From positions 1 to 46,825 of the forward strand of contig CALGMA010000043.1 of the NCBI GenBank assembly GCA_937959265.1: DNA of 46,825 bases, in the 5' to 3' direction. The translations under genes and the position numbers were made by a program. The notes beneath the pieces are model-generated. The model worked only from the letters and a program-made list of their open reading frames with translations, was not told the DNA's origin and did no database searches. The stretch's first letter is position 1. Every line of letters begins with the position of its first letter. Source of the stretch: an uncultured Anaerolineae bacterium. GTDB taxonomy: Bacteria; Chloroflexota; Anaerolineae; J036; Brachytrichaceae. Shown here piece by piece: positions 26,079-33,379 of the stretch.

Positions 26079-27074
26079 TTAGCTCACCGCTACGATGCTC
26101 CCGGTGTCCAGGGACTCAATCGCCGCCTGGATGACTTTTTGTGCAGCCAGCCCATCCACGCCGCTGCCGTCAATTTGTTCCGGTGTTGCGCCATCGGTGA
26201 TCTGCTGTAGAAAGGTATGGATGCGATCGCGGAAGGTGTCGTGAAAACCGCTGAAGCCGCCGAAGATCGGGTTCTGATAGACCTGTTGCACCATCGTGTC
26301 GGCGGGGTAGAGTGTCGCCCGCATCCACATATCTTCGATGACGGCGCGGCCGTTCACACCGGCGACTTCGCAGCGTTCGACGGCGTGTGCGCGCCGGATA
26401 TCGTAGCTGCTGGTGAGATGGCCGACTGCGCCGTTGACGAACTGCATGTTGATCGAAGCCGTGCTCCACATCCAGCGGCCGGGCGCCTTCGTGGCGAAGC
26501 ACTGTACGCGCGCGATGTCGCCGCAGAAGTAGCGCATAATGTCCACCGAGTGTGGATTGAGTGCCTTGAGGTGATAGTAGGGCGAGTCGAGGTCATCGGG
26601 CCGTCCGATCCACAGCGCCATGTTGCAAAAGAGCAGGGTGCCGAGCTGGCCATCGGCCTGCCATTGCTTGGCAACGCGCGCCGCCGGCGTGAAACGGTGG
26701 TTCAAGTTGATGGCATAGCAACGGCGCTTCTGGCGTGCAAAGGCGACCATGGCTTCGGCTTGCGCGATGTCGTTGCTGATGGGCTTTTCGCCGAGGACGT
26801 GGCACCCCGCGTCCAGCGCCTGCATAGTTGGCTCGTAGTGATCACTCCCGTATTCGAAGCCGCCAGTGGTCACGCTGCACACATCGGGCTGGAGCGCAGC
26901 CAGCATGTGACGGGCGTCGGTAAAGTGAGGCACGCCCAGGCGCGCGCCGGCTTTGGCTGCGCGTTCAGGGATGCGGTCGCAAACGCCGACCAGTTCGGCC
27001 AGTGGGTCGGTTTTGTAGATGTCGGCATGGAGGTTGCCGATGTTCCCCATGCCAATGACACAGACGCGAAGCAT
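26079..27074 (-). CDS. Gfo/Idh/MocA-family oxidoreductase, copy 2
   Basis: NAD(P)-dependent sugar or inositol dehydrogenase family, 331 residues. The Rossmann motif is GMGNIGNLHADIY (8-20), the cofactor/catalytic motif is GEKPIS with K97, and the central His lies in LNPHSVDIMRYFCGD. The C-terminal domain is a beta-sheet for substrate binding and oligomerisation. It is clearly paralogous to the 30294-31298 protein (shared NIG..HA, NLNHRFTPAAR, DIMRYFCGD and QIDGSGxD segments), so the operon carries two related enzymes with presumably different substrates or consecutive steps. The sulfotransferase gene lies 110 bp upstream; that spacer has scattered GTGTC motifs but no clear promoter. Confidence 0.88.
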   Translation of the reverse strand: MLRVCVIGMGNIGNLHADIYKTDPLAELVGVCDRIPERAAKAGARLGVPHFTDARHMLAALQPDVCSVTTGGFEYGSDHYEPTMQALDAGCHVLGEKPISNDIAQAEAMVAFARQKRRCYAINLNHRFTPAARVAKQWQADGQLGTLLFCNMALWIGRPDDLDSPYYHLKALNPHSVDIMRYFCGDIARVQCFATKAPGRWMWSTASINMQFVNGAVGHLTSSYDIRRAHAVERCEVAGVNGRAVIEDMWMRATLYPADTMVQQVYQNPIFGGFSGFHDTFRDRIHTFLQQITDGATPEQIDGSGVDGLAAQKVIQAAIESLDTGSIVAVS

Positions 27075-27184
27075 GTGATGGGTGTCGGACGTTAAGTGTC
27101 GAGCGCCAAGCGCCCGGTGCTAGGCTGCCGGGTGTCCGGTGTCAGGTTTGATGGATCAGCGCCTTCTGCTGTGTGCAAGACACC

Positions 27185-27904
27185 TCACGCATATCCCTGC
27201 TCGATCATATCCTGCCGGAAGAGGTGATCGAAGCGGCTGAAGTCCGCGCTGCTAGCCTTCCAGCGTCCGATCGTCTCCGGCCGCACGATGATTCGTCCAA
27301 GCGGGATACCGAGAAAGGCCTCCAGCCGGGCGAGTGTTTCTTCCTGCTTGAGCACGAAGTCTTCGAAGCGCACCTCGATCTTGCGTGCGGGCGGCGGTGT
27401 GGCGCGCAGGATGTCGCGTTGATACTTCCAGCTGATCGCCCGCATCATCAACACGTCGTTGTCTGACGGGCAGGCGTAGGGCACACCGAAGTCGGCCAGA
27501 TCGTCGGTGAGGTGGGCGCCGAGGATGCAATCGCGCGGGTCGCGCACCCAGATGATGTAATACGCATCGGGGAACATACGCACGATCCATGGGTAGATCA
27601 GCGTGGTTTCCGGCAATTTCCAGCCGCGTGGCTCGTTGCGCGCTAACACGTGGCGCAGGTAGCGCTTCACCAGGAACTCGAACGCCGAGTCAATCGGCAT
27701 GCTGTGCAATGCGGAGAAGTCCCATTCGTTGTTGCCGAGATGGATGACGTGTTTGGCCATTAACCGACAGGCGTCGTATAAGTCCTCCGGCGGGAGCATG
27801 TCGCCTGATTCGTTGATCACGCGGCCCATGAATACACTGCTGGCGATCAGGGTGTGTGAGATCGCGCGTGTGCCGGAGTGTCCGCGTCCAATGACGATGA
27901 TCAT
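27185..27904 (-). CDS. Sulfotransferase-family protein
   Basis: A 239-residue protein of the PAPS-dependent sulfotransferase fold. The 5'-phosphosulfate loop is IGRGHSGTRAIS (5-16) and the 3'-phosphate region is IWVRDPRDCILGAH, with a C-terminal FEDFVLKQEETLARLEAFLGIP helix typical of this fold. Members transfer sulfate from PAPS to sugars, lipids or proteins. Its presence beside a sulfatase-fold gene and glycosidases in an apparently catabolic operon is unexpected. It might modify a cell-surface glycan or remove or transfer groups in a way not yet known. It lies 58 bp after the sulfatase-fold gene. Confidence 0.75.
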   Translation of the reverse strand: MIIVIGRGHSGTRAISHTLIASSVFMGRVINESGDMLPPEDLYDACRLMAKHVIHLGNNEWDFSALHSMPIDSAFEFLVKRYLRHVLARNEPRGWKLPETTLIYPWIVRMFPDAYYIIWVRDPRDCILGAHLTDDLADFGVPYACPSDNDVLMMRAISWKYQRDILRATPPPARKIEVRFEDFVLKQEETLARLEAFLGIPLGRIIVRPETIGRWKASSADFSRFDHLFRQDMIEQGYA

Positions 27905-27962
27905 GATGAGAATGCTGCCTCTTCGAGTGACGACTTATGAATGACGCGCCACGTGCCACGAT

Positions 27963-29399
27963 TCACAATTTCCTGGCACCGCGCTGGGTCTGCAGCTCTT
28001 TCAGTGTCCGCCGGGCGCCGGCGTCTCTGGCTTGCAGTTGCTGCGCCGTCTTGGGCGAACCGATGTGGAGCGTGTCGTAGGCTTGTTGAGACGACGTGAA
28101 CGGGCCGCCGTGGCCGTGCCAGTTTAGGTTGGTGAAGATCGGGTTGCGACGGCCGGTTTGCTTTTCGCGCCGTGCGATGTGCGCGTTCATGCGCTCGGTC
28201 AGCATAGCGACAATTGCCGGCTCTTCATCGGCCACGTTGTGTAGTTCGTCGGGATCTTTCAGCAGATTGTATAGCTCAACTTCTGGCTTGAAGTGGAAGT
28301 CGGGTTCCAGGGCGCGGATGAGCTTCCATTCCGGCGTGCGCCAACCGTGTTTGCGCATCCAGGTCGCTTCGGTCAAATACATCTCCGGCTCCATCACGCG
28401 CGGTTGTCCGTGCATCAGCGGTGCCAGGCTGCGGCCGTCGAACTTGATCCGCGTGCGGATGCCGAGCAGCTCGAGGATGGTCGGCGTCACATCCTTCATG
28501 TGACAGATGTCAGCCACGCGCTTGCCGGCCGGTACACGCCCCGGAAACCGAAAGATGAGCGGCACGATCAACGTGCATTCGTATAGGCCGTGGTGGTCGT
28601 AGTAACAGTCATGGTCGTGCAACGTCTCGCCATGGTCGGAGTTGATCACCACCAGCGTCTCCTCTTCGATGCCCAACGCCTCGATTGCCGTGAAGAGGTT
28701 AGCGATTGCTGCGTCCATGTAGGCGATGGCGCCGTCGTATTGAGCGATGATGTAGTCTTTGTCGGTGCAGCCGGGCGGGAACCAGCTTCGGAAGTAGTCG
28801 GCAAACGGCTTGAAGGCGTAGACCGGCTCGAGTGACGTGTTCTTTGGATCGAATTCGTCACCGGCATAGAACATGCGCTCGAAGGGGCGAGGTGGCAAGT
28901 AGGGCGAGTGCGGGTCCATGTGTCGCAGGAACAAGAAGAAAGGCGCATCTTCTTTTGCCAGCCGCCTCAGCTCCGGGATGGCGACGGCGTTGAGGTTCTC
29001 GGCCTTAGGGCTGCGGCCTTCTTCCCATGATCCCCAGCCAGCGAAGTCTAGGTATGTCTGGAAGCCTCGCGCAGACGGGTTGCCACTGAAACCAACGCAA
29101 GTGGTGTTGTAGCCATGTTCGCCCAACACCTCGGCCAGCGTTTTGACGTGTCCACCCAAGCCACCCTGGTGACGCAAGGCCACCACATCGGTGCCGAAGC
29201 AGTCCATGCCGGTGAACATGGACGCATAGGCCGGCGTGGTAGGGATGGATGGGCTGAAGAGGTTCTCGAAGACCACGCCGCCTTTGGCGTACTCGGCGAT
29301 GTGCGGGGTGGTCAGTCGGTGATAGCCATGCAGGCTCATGTGATCGCGCCGCAGACTGTCTATGCCGAACAGGATGAGATTGGGTTTTCGTTTAGGCAT
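27963..29399 (-). CDS. Sulfatase/alkaline-phosphatase-fold hydrolase with Thr at the nucleophile position
   Basis: A 478-residue protein of the sulfatase fold. Metal-binding Asp14 lies in LILFGIDSLRRDH, a late NSDHGE motif supplies Asp/His ligands, and DVTPTILELLGI is a family segment. The formylglycine motif C/S-x-P-x-R is replaced by T54-T-P-A-Y58, so neither the Cys/Ser precursor nor the Arg is present. It cannot be a classical type-I sulfatase. Thr nucleophiles occur in related phosphodiesterases and phosphoethanolamine transferases of the same superfamily, so phosphodiester or phosphonate ester cleavage is an alternative. No signal peptide is seen. It follows the sugar isomerase gene after 68 bp. 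Confidence 0.82.
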   Translation of the reverse strand: MPKRKPNLILFGIDSLRRDHMSLHGYHRLTTPHIAEYAKGGVVFENLFSPSIPTTPAYASMFTGMDCFGTDVVALRHQGGLGGHVKTLAEVLGEHGYNTTCVGFSGNPSARGFQTYLDFAGWGSWEEGRSPKAENLNAVAIPELRRLAKEDAPFFLFLRHMDPHSPYLPPRPFERMFYAGDEFDPKNTSLEPVYAFKPFADYFRSWFPPGCTDKDYIIAQYDGAIAYMDAAIANLFTAIEALGIEEETLVVINSDHGETLHDHDCYYDHHGLYECTLIVPLIFRFPGRVPAGKRVADICHMKDVTPTILELLGIRTRIKFDGRSLAPLMHGQPRVMEPEMYLTEATWMRKHGWRTPEWKLIRALEPDFHFKPEVELYNLLKDPDELHNVADEEPAIVAMLTERMNAHIARREKQTGRRNPIFTNLNWHGHGGPFTSSQQAYDTLHIGSPKTAQQLQARDAGARRTLKELQTQRGARKL

Positions 29400-29467
29400 G
29401 TTGAGGAAGTGTGTTGCGGTCTATGCAGCAAGTGGGCAAACAACGTGGTGAGTTAGGCCGTAAGACT

Positions 29468-30268
29468 TCACCTGGCTCCCAATCGCTTCAAAACTGCGTT
29501 GAGATAGCCGTAGCTTTCGGCGGCAATGATGGCGACGTGTGCCAGTTCGAGCTTGTTGGCGCCGATCACTTCGAGGACGACCGGCCCGTCGTAACCGCCC
29601 TGGACCATCGCTTCGCAGTAAGCGAACAAATCAATGTCACCGCGGCCGCAGGCCTGCAAGGGTGGGTCGCCGGGCGATGGGCCTCGCCCCTTGCAGTCGC
29701 GGATGTGGATGTGTCGCACGCGGGGGAGCACGGCGCGCAATGCAGCGGACGGATCCTCACCGGCGCGGTAGATGTGGCTCGGATCCATGTCTATGCCGAA
29801 AGCTGGCGAAGTGATCTGCTCCATGGCGCGCAGTGTGGTGGGCGTGTTGTAGATCGCGCCACCGACGTGCGCTTTGCAACACAGCGTCACGCCGAAGTGA
29901 GCCGCGCGTTCGGCCATGTGCGCCATCACGTCGGTTTGTCTGACGAAGTCTTCTTCCACGTCGCTCTTGCCGCCTGGGCCGACGTTGACGATGGGGATGC
30001 CGATCTCGGCGCCGGCCTCGAACGCTTTCATCAGGCGATCCTCATCCAGCGCTGCCACTTCCATCGAGAGAAAGCGCAGCCCGTGATCGGCGACGATCTG
30101 CCTCAGCGCGCCGGCTTGTTCGCGCCAGCGGTCGAGTTCCAGGTGCTCGCACATGCCCTTGATGGCCGAGATTTCGACGCCGTCGTAGCCGGCGAGCCGG
30201 ATGTGCCGAGCAGCGGTTGCGAAGTCGAAACCGCCAAACAACACGGAGTTCACGCCCAACTGAATCAT
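29468..30268 (-). CDS. TIM-barrel sugar phosphate isomerase/epimerase (AP_endonuc_2 family)
   Basis: A 266-residue protein of the xylose-isomerase-like TIM-barrel family, which isomerises or epimerises keto sugars, inosose and similar compounds with a divalent metal. Features: IQLGVNSVLFGGFDF at the N-terminus, LAGYDGVEISAIKGMCEHL, a metal-site region GIDMDPSHIYRAGED, RHIHIRDCKGRG, and GGYDGPVVLEVIG near the C-terminus with its metal-binding Glu. Relatives often sit next to Gfo/Idh oxidoreductases and act on the same pathway. Here it lies 25 bp after the first Gfo/Idh gene, so coupled expression is likely. Confidence 0.85.
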   Translation of the reverse strand: MIQLGVNSVLFGGFDFATAARHIRLAGYDGVEISAIKGMCEHLELDRWREQAGALRQIVADHGLRFLSMEVAALDEDRLMKAFEAGAEIGIPIVNVGPGGKSDVEEDFVRQTDVMAHMAERAAHFGVTLCCKAHVGGAIYNTPTTLRAMEQITSPAFGIDMDPSHIYRAGEDPSAALRAVLPRVRHIHIRDCKGRGPSPGDPPLQACGRGDIDLFAYCEAMVQGGYDGPVVLEVIGANKLELAHVAIIAAESYGYLNAVLKRLGAR

Positions 30269-30293
30269 CGGTTATGGGTCTCTTTATGAAAGG

Positions 30294-31298
30294 TCACAGG
30301 TCAACGATGGTGCGTGTTTCGAATGAGCGAATGGCTGCTTCGATGATCTTTTGCACCTTCAGCGCGTCTTCGCCGGAGCCATCAATCTGGTCGTAGGGGG
30401 TCTTGGCTTCGAGCTGGTCTATCCACGCGCTGATGCGGCTCTTGAAGGTTTCGGGGAAGGCGCGCATGCCGCCGAGGTATTGATAACTTTCCGTCTCGAT
30501 GCTGTCGCGCCGGAAGAACGTCAGTCGTTCGCAGGCCTCTTCCAGCAAGAAGCGCCCTTTCGATCCGGCCACGTCGCAAAACTCCAGCCCGTAGCCACCG
30601 CCGGCATCGTATGAGCCGGTCAGGTTGCCCACGACGCCGTTCTCGAACTCCAGCAGGACTTGTGTATTGGAGTAGGTGATGCGTGGTTTGCCGGCCAGCG
30701 TCTCACCTTTGTTCATAAAAGCCGCTATGCGCTTCACGTCACCACAGAAATAGCGCATCACGTCGAACGAATGCGGGTGCAGCGCGCGCATGTGGAACCA
30801 TGGCGAGGTCTCGACTGGGTTGTTGATCCACATGCGCATGTTGATAAGGTGGAGTTTGCCCAGCCGGCCGCTCTCCACCCACTCTTTGGCGCGCCGGGCA
30901 GCCGGCGTGAAGCGGTGATTGAGGTTGATGGCGTATGGGATGCGCTTCGCCCTGGCCAGGGCTACCATCTCCTCACCCTCCTCGACTACGTTGGAGATGG
31001 GCTTCTCACCCAGCACGGGAATGCCGGCGCGCAGCAATTCCATCGTGGGTTGGTAATGCTCGCTGCCATTCTCTTCGCCGCGCGTGCATACGCTACATGC
31101 GTCCAGCGCGATGCCGCTGTCGAGCATCTGTTGTACGCTGTAGAACGCCCGTGCGCCAAATTTGCGAGCAGCGACGTCGGCTTTCTCTGGGATGATGTCG
31201 CATACTGCAACCAGTTCGACTTTGGGATTGTCTTTGTAGACCTGGGCGTGGATCGAGCCGATGTTGCCCACGCCCACGACGGCGACTTTCAGGGTCAT
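30294..31298 (-). CDS. Gfo/Idh/MocA-family oxidoreductase, copy 1
   Basis: A 334-residue NAD(P)-dependent dehydrogenase of the inositol/sugar family. The Rossmann motif is GVGNIGSIHAQVY (9-21), GEKPIS contains the conserved Lys99, NLNHRFTPAARRA follows, and the substrate-site His lies in LHPHSFDVMRYFCGD. The C-terminal domain is complete. ATG 31298 is chosen: GAGG lies upstream, and the ATGA at 31295-31298 overlaps the stop of the regulator gene, giving direct translational coupling. A long upstream in-frame extension to 31712 lies inside the regulator and is a shadow. Being second in the operon, its product probably oxidises the sugar that the regulator senses. Confidence 0.9.
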   Translation of the reverse strand: MTLKVAVVGVGNIGSIHAQVYKDNPKVELVAVCDIIPEKADVAARKFGARAFYSVQQMLDSGIALDACSVCTRGEENGSEHYQPTMELLRAGIPVLGEKPISNVVEEGEEMVALARAKRIPYAINLNHRFTPAARRAKEWVESGRLGKLHLINMRMWINNPVETSPWFHMRALHPHSFDVMRYFCGDVKRIAAFMNKGETLAGKPRITYSNTQVLLEFENGVVGNLTGSYDAGGGYGLEFCDVAGSKGRFLLEEACERLTFFRRDSIETESYQYLGGMRAFPETFKSRISAWIDQLEAKTPYDQIDGSGEDALKVQKIIEAAIRSFETRTIVDL

Positions 31299-33097
31299 GA
31301 TGTCCTCATCGCAACGCTCTGGGATTTTCGGCGCGCAACATTTGTCGGCGACGCAGGCTTCACCCGGTTCGCCAACCCGTTGACCGGCGTGCTGGTCGCA
31401 TCTTCGGGGTAGAGGCGATGGACGTTCTCCGCCGTCACCAACACGTGGTCGGTATAAGCAGCCGGCGGCGCCGATTGGCCGGCCAGGATCTGTAGCGCGA
31501 GCGGAATGACGCGTTCGCCATACGTTTGCGGGAAGTAATCCACGCCGCCGATCAGCATCGGATTGTTGCGGCGCAATTCGCGGCGGATGGACTTGCTCAC
31601 GTTCTGGCTGACGACGGCAGTGGTCCCCTGGCGGCCCAGCACCTCGGCGGCCTCCAACGCGCCGATGGTTGAATTGGCGTTGATGCCGATGAACAGCACG
31701 CGCCGGCCCCACGGGATGTTACGCAGGGCCTGTGTGGCCGCTGAGCGCGATTCGTCAAGCATGCCGCGCGTCTCGAAGTGCATGATGTCGCTATCTCTCA
31801 GCGCGAACTGGCTGCGCAGGGTCGTCAACGCGCCCTGGATGCGCGCCGCGGGGATCGAGCCAGACTCGGATTGTTCCAGGCAGACCACTTTATCCAGGCA
31901 ACCGTTCCAATGCTCCCGGATCCATGCCGTCGCTGCTTCGCCTGCGATCCGTCCGGCGCGGTAGTTGTCCGCGCCGAAGTAAACCGCCCCGGGCATGGGG
32001 ATATCTACGGCGATGACCGGCACGCCAGCGGTGCGGAACATGTCCATCAGCGCGTAGTTGGTGCGTTCGTCCTGCTGGTATTCGATGACCAGGTCTACCT
32101 TGGCTTCCAGCATCCGGCGGGCATTCTCAATGGCTACTTGAATGTCGGCTTCGTTGTCTGCAAGTATCAATTCGATGTTACCGGCTTTGGCGACAGCGCG
32201 CTCGATGCTTTCGCGCACGGCGACGGCGAAGTCTTGTTGCTCGTTGAGATTGGCAAAACCGATGCGCCAGGTGCGTGCAGTCGAGCTGTCGCTGCACACC
32301 TCGGTGATGCGTTCGCCGCACAATGACACGCGCACGCCGGCGGCGACCAACGCGTTTGCCATATCGGCCGGCGCGCCGTTCGTGGTGATGAGCTGCTGTG
32401 CCTGGTTCAGGCTGGCGAAGCTCATCAGTCCTGGTTTACCGAGCGCATCCTCCGTCGCCAACACGATCACGTTGTCTGCGCAGGTGACCATGCCGGCTTT
32501 GATCTGGGCGTCGGCGAGGTCGTTGCTGGCGAACCCCTGCGCGATGTTCACACTGTCGCAGGGGATGAACGCCTTGTTCACGCGAATGCGTTCGAGCACA
32601 CCGGCGGCGATCGGGCCGTCCAGCGCGTCGCGTCCGGTGCGCACCTGCCCGCCGATCAGGATCACCGTGTGTGCCGGATTGTGGGCCAGCTTCTGAGCGA
32701 TGTCGAGGCTGTTGGTGAACACGACCAGCGACTTCATCGCCACGATCTCCACGGCCAGTGCGCGCGTGATCGGGCTGCCGCATAGCGCGATCAGGTCGCC
32801 TTCGTTGACGAGTTCGGCGGCGCGCTTAGCGATGCTGTGGATCTGGGCGATGTATGGCGTATCGTCGCCGGCGCGGTGCAGTCCATTGCTCTTGCGGGCG
32901 AGTACCGGGTGGGTCACGTCGGCCGGCACGGCACCGCCATGGGTGCGGATGAGCTTACCCTGTGCCTGCAGCGCGCGCAGGTCGTTGCGAATCGTCCCCT
33001 CAGAGACCTGGAAGCGCTCGCATAGCTCCATGATATGGACGGAGCCATGCTCCAGCAACTGGGCGATGATCTGATCTTGACGCTCCGATGGCTTCAT
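31295..33097 (-). CDS. Three-domain sugar regulator: DeoR HTH + DeoR sensor + periplasmic-binding-protein-like domain
   Basis: A 600-residue transcription factor. Residues 1-57 are a DeoR-type winged helix (QVSEGTIRNDLRALQAQGKLIRTHGGAV). About 75-255 form the DeoR sugar-phosphate sensor (IAKRAAELVNEGD, VVFTNSLDIAQKL, VILIGGQVRTGRDALDGPIA). About 275-565 form a RbsB/LacI-type sugar-binding domain (WRIGFANLNEQQDFAVAVRE, VDLVIEYQQDERTNYALM, RVLFIGINANSTIGALEAAE). DeoR regulators normally end after the second domain at ~255 residues. ATG 33097 starts the HTH; the upstream extension lies in the promoter. There is no signal peptide, so both sensors are cytoplasmic. It heads the leftward operon and likely binds the inverted repeats at 33134-33242, regulating itself and the rightward operon. 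Confidence 0.88.
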   Translation of the reverse strand: MKPSERQDQIIAQLLEHGSVHIMELCERFQVSEGTIRNDLRALQAQGKLIRTHGGAVPADVTHPVLARKSNGLHRAGDDTPYIAQIHSIAKRAAELVNEGDLIALCGSPITRALAVEIVAMKSLVVFTNSLDIAQKLAHNPAHTVILIGGQVRTGRDALDGPIAAGVLERIRVNKAFIPCDSVNIAQGFASNDLADAQIKAGMVTCADNVIVLATEDALGKPGLMSFASLNQAQQLITTNGAPADMANALVAAGVRVSLCGERITEVCSDSSTARTWRIGFANLNEQQDFAVAVRESIERAVAKAGNIELILADNEADIQVAIENARRMLEAKVDLVIEYQQDERTNYALMDMFRTAGVPVIAVDIPMPGAVYFGADNYRAGRIAGEAATAWIREHWNGCLDKVVCLEQSESGSIPAARIQGALTTLRSQFALRDSDIMHFETRGMLDESRSAATQALRNIPWGRRVLFIGINANSTIGALEAAEVLGRQGTTAVVSQNVSKSIRRELRRNNPMLIGGVDYFPQTYGERVIPLALQILAGQSAPPAAYTDHVLVTAENVHRLYPEDATSTPVNGLANRVKPASPTNVARRKSQSVAMRTS

Positions 33098-33111
33098 GGC
33101 GCGTGTCGAGG

Positions 33112-33139
33112 ATTGTAGAAACTGTAACGTCTTTGTCAA
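33112..33139 (-). promoter_or_regulatory. Promoter of the leftward operon (regulator gene)
   Basis: On the minus strand TTGACA (33134-33139, perfect) and TACAAT (33112-33117, five of six) are separated by 16 bases and sit 14 bp before the regulator ATG. The -35 box forms one arm of an inverted repeat, so a bound regulator would block it; autorepression is inferred. Confidence 0.65.
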
Positions 33140-33153
33140 TTGCCCGCATGACA
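33134..33153. promoter_or_regulatory. Candidate operator O1, TGTCA-N10-TGACA
   Basis: TGTCA (33134-33138) and TGACA (33149-33153) are inverted with ten bases between. The left arm coincides with the -35 box of the leftward promoter. The half-site TTGTCA is shared with the other two candidate operators in this spacer. Confidence 0.5.
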
Positions 33154-33196
33154 GAACGCGATTTGTGATGCTTTGAACAGAGCTAAAGCCGAAAGA

Positions 33197-33211
33197 TTGT
33201 CGTTTCGACAA
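33197..33211. promoter_or_regulatory. Candidate operator O2, perfect palindrome TTGTCGTTTCGACAA
   Basis: A perfect six-base inverted repeat (TTGTCG/CGACAA) around TTT, midway between the two divergent promoters. The core TCGTTTCGA resembles sites reported for DeoR-type repressors. It is the best single candidate for binding by the neighbouring regulator. Confidence 0.55.
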
Positions 33212-33225
33212 ATTTCATTGACTGA

Positions 33226-33255
33226 TTGACATGGCCTTGTCAGAGTACTTACTAT
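33226..33255 (+). promoter_or_regulatory. Promoter of the rightward operon with overlapping operator O3
   Basis: TTGACA (33226-33231, perfect) and TACTAT (33250-33255, four of six) are 18 bases apart. The sequence TGACATGGCCTTGTCA (33227-33242) is a 16-base palindrome with one mismatched pair. It covers most of the -35 box and the start of the spacer, a classical repression position. The transcript would have a leader of ~118 bases before the dioxygenase gene. Confidence 0.6.
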
Positions 33256-33379
33256 CATCGAACGATTGTGAAATCGCAGCGTGCCGTCTTGAACCCGTGT
33301 TGAATGCGCCGCAGACCTCATCGTTGCTTTCTCCCCATTGTCGGCGCACCGCGAAGTCGTGATCGAATGAGGTAGAGAA

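Noticed and set aside
27082..27143. Four GTGTC motifs (GACAC on the gene strand) upstream of a Gfo/Idh gene, like those at 1255-1304
   Set aside because: Spacing is irregular (14, 36 and 7 bases), so unlike the 9-bp array it is probably chance in a low-complexity spacer.
29411..30289. Plus-strand frame of 292 codons opposite the sugar isomerase gene
   Set aside because: It is antisense to a clear TIM-barrel gene and its product has no recognisable domain.
31299..31712. N-terminal extension of the Gfo/Idh gene
   Set aside because: The added residues are a frame-shadow of the regulator C-terminus; ATG 31298 matches the family N-terminus and has a ribosome-binding site.
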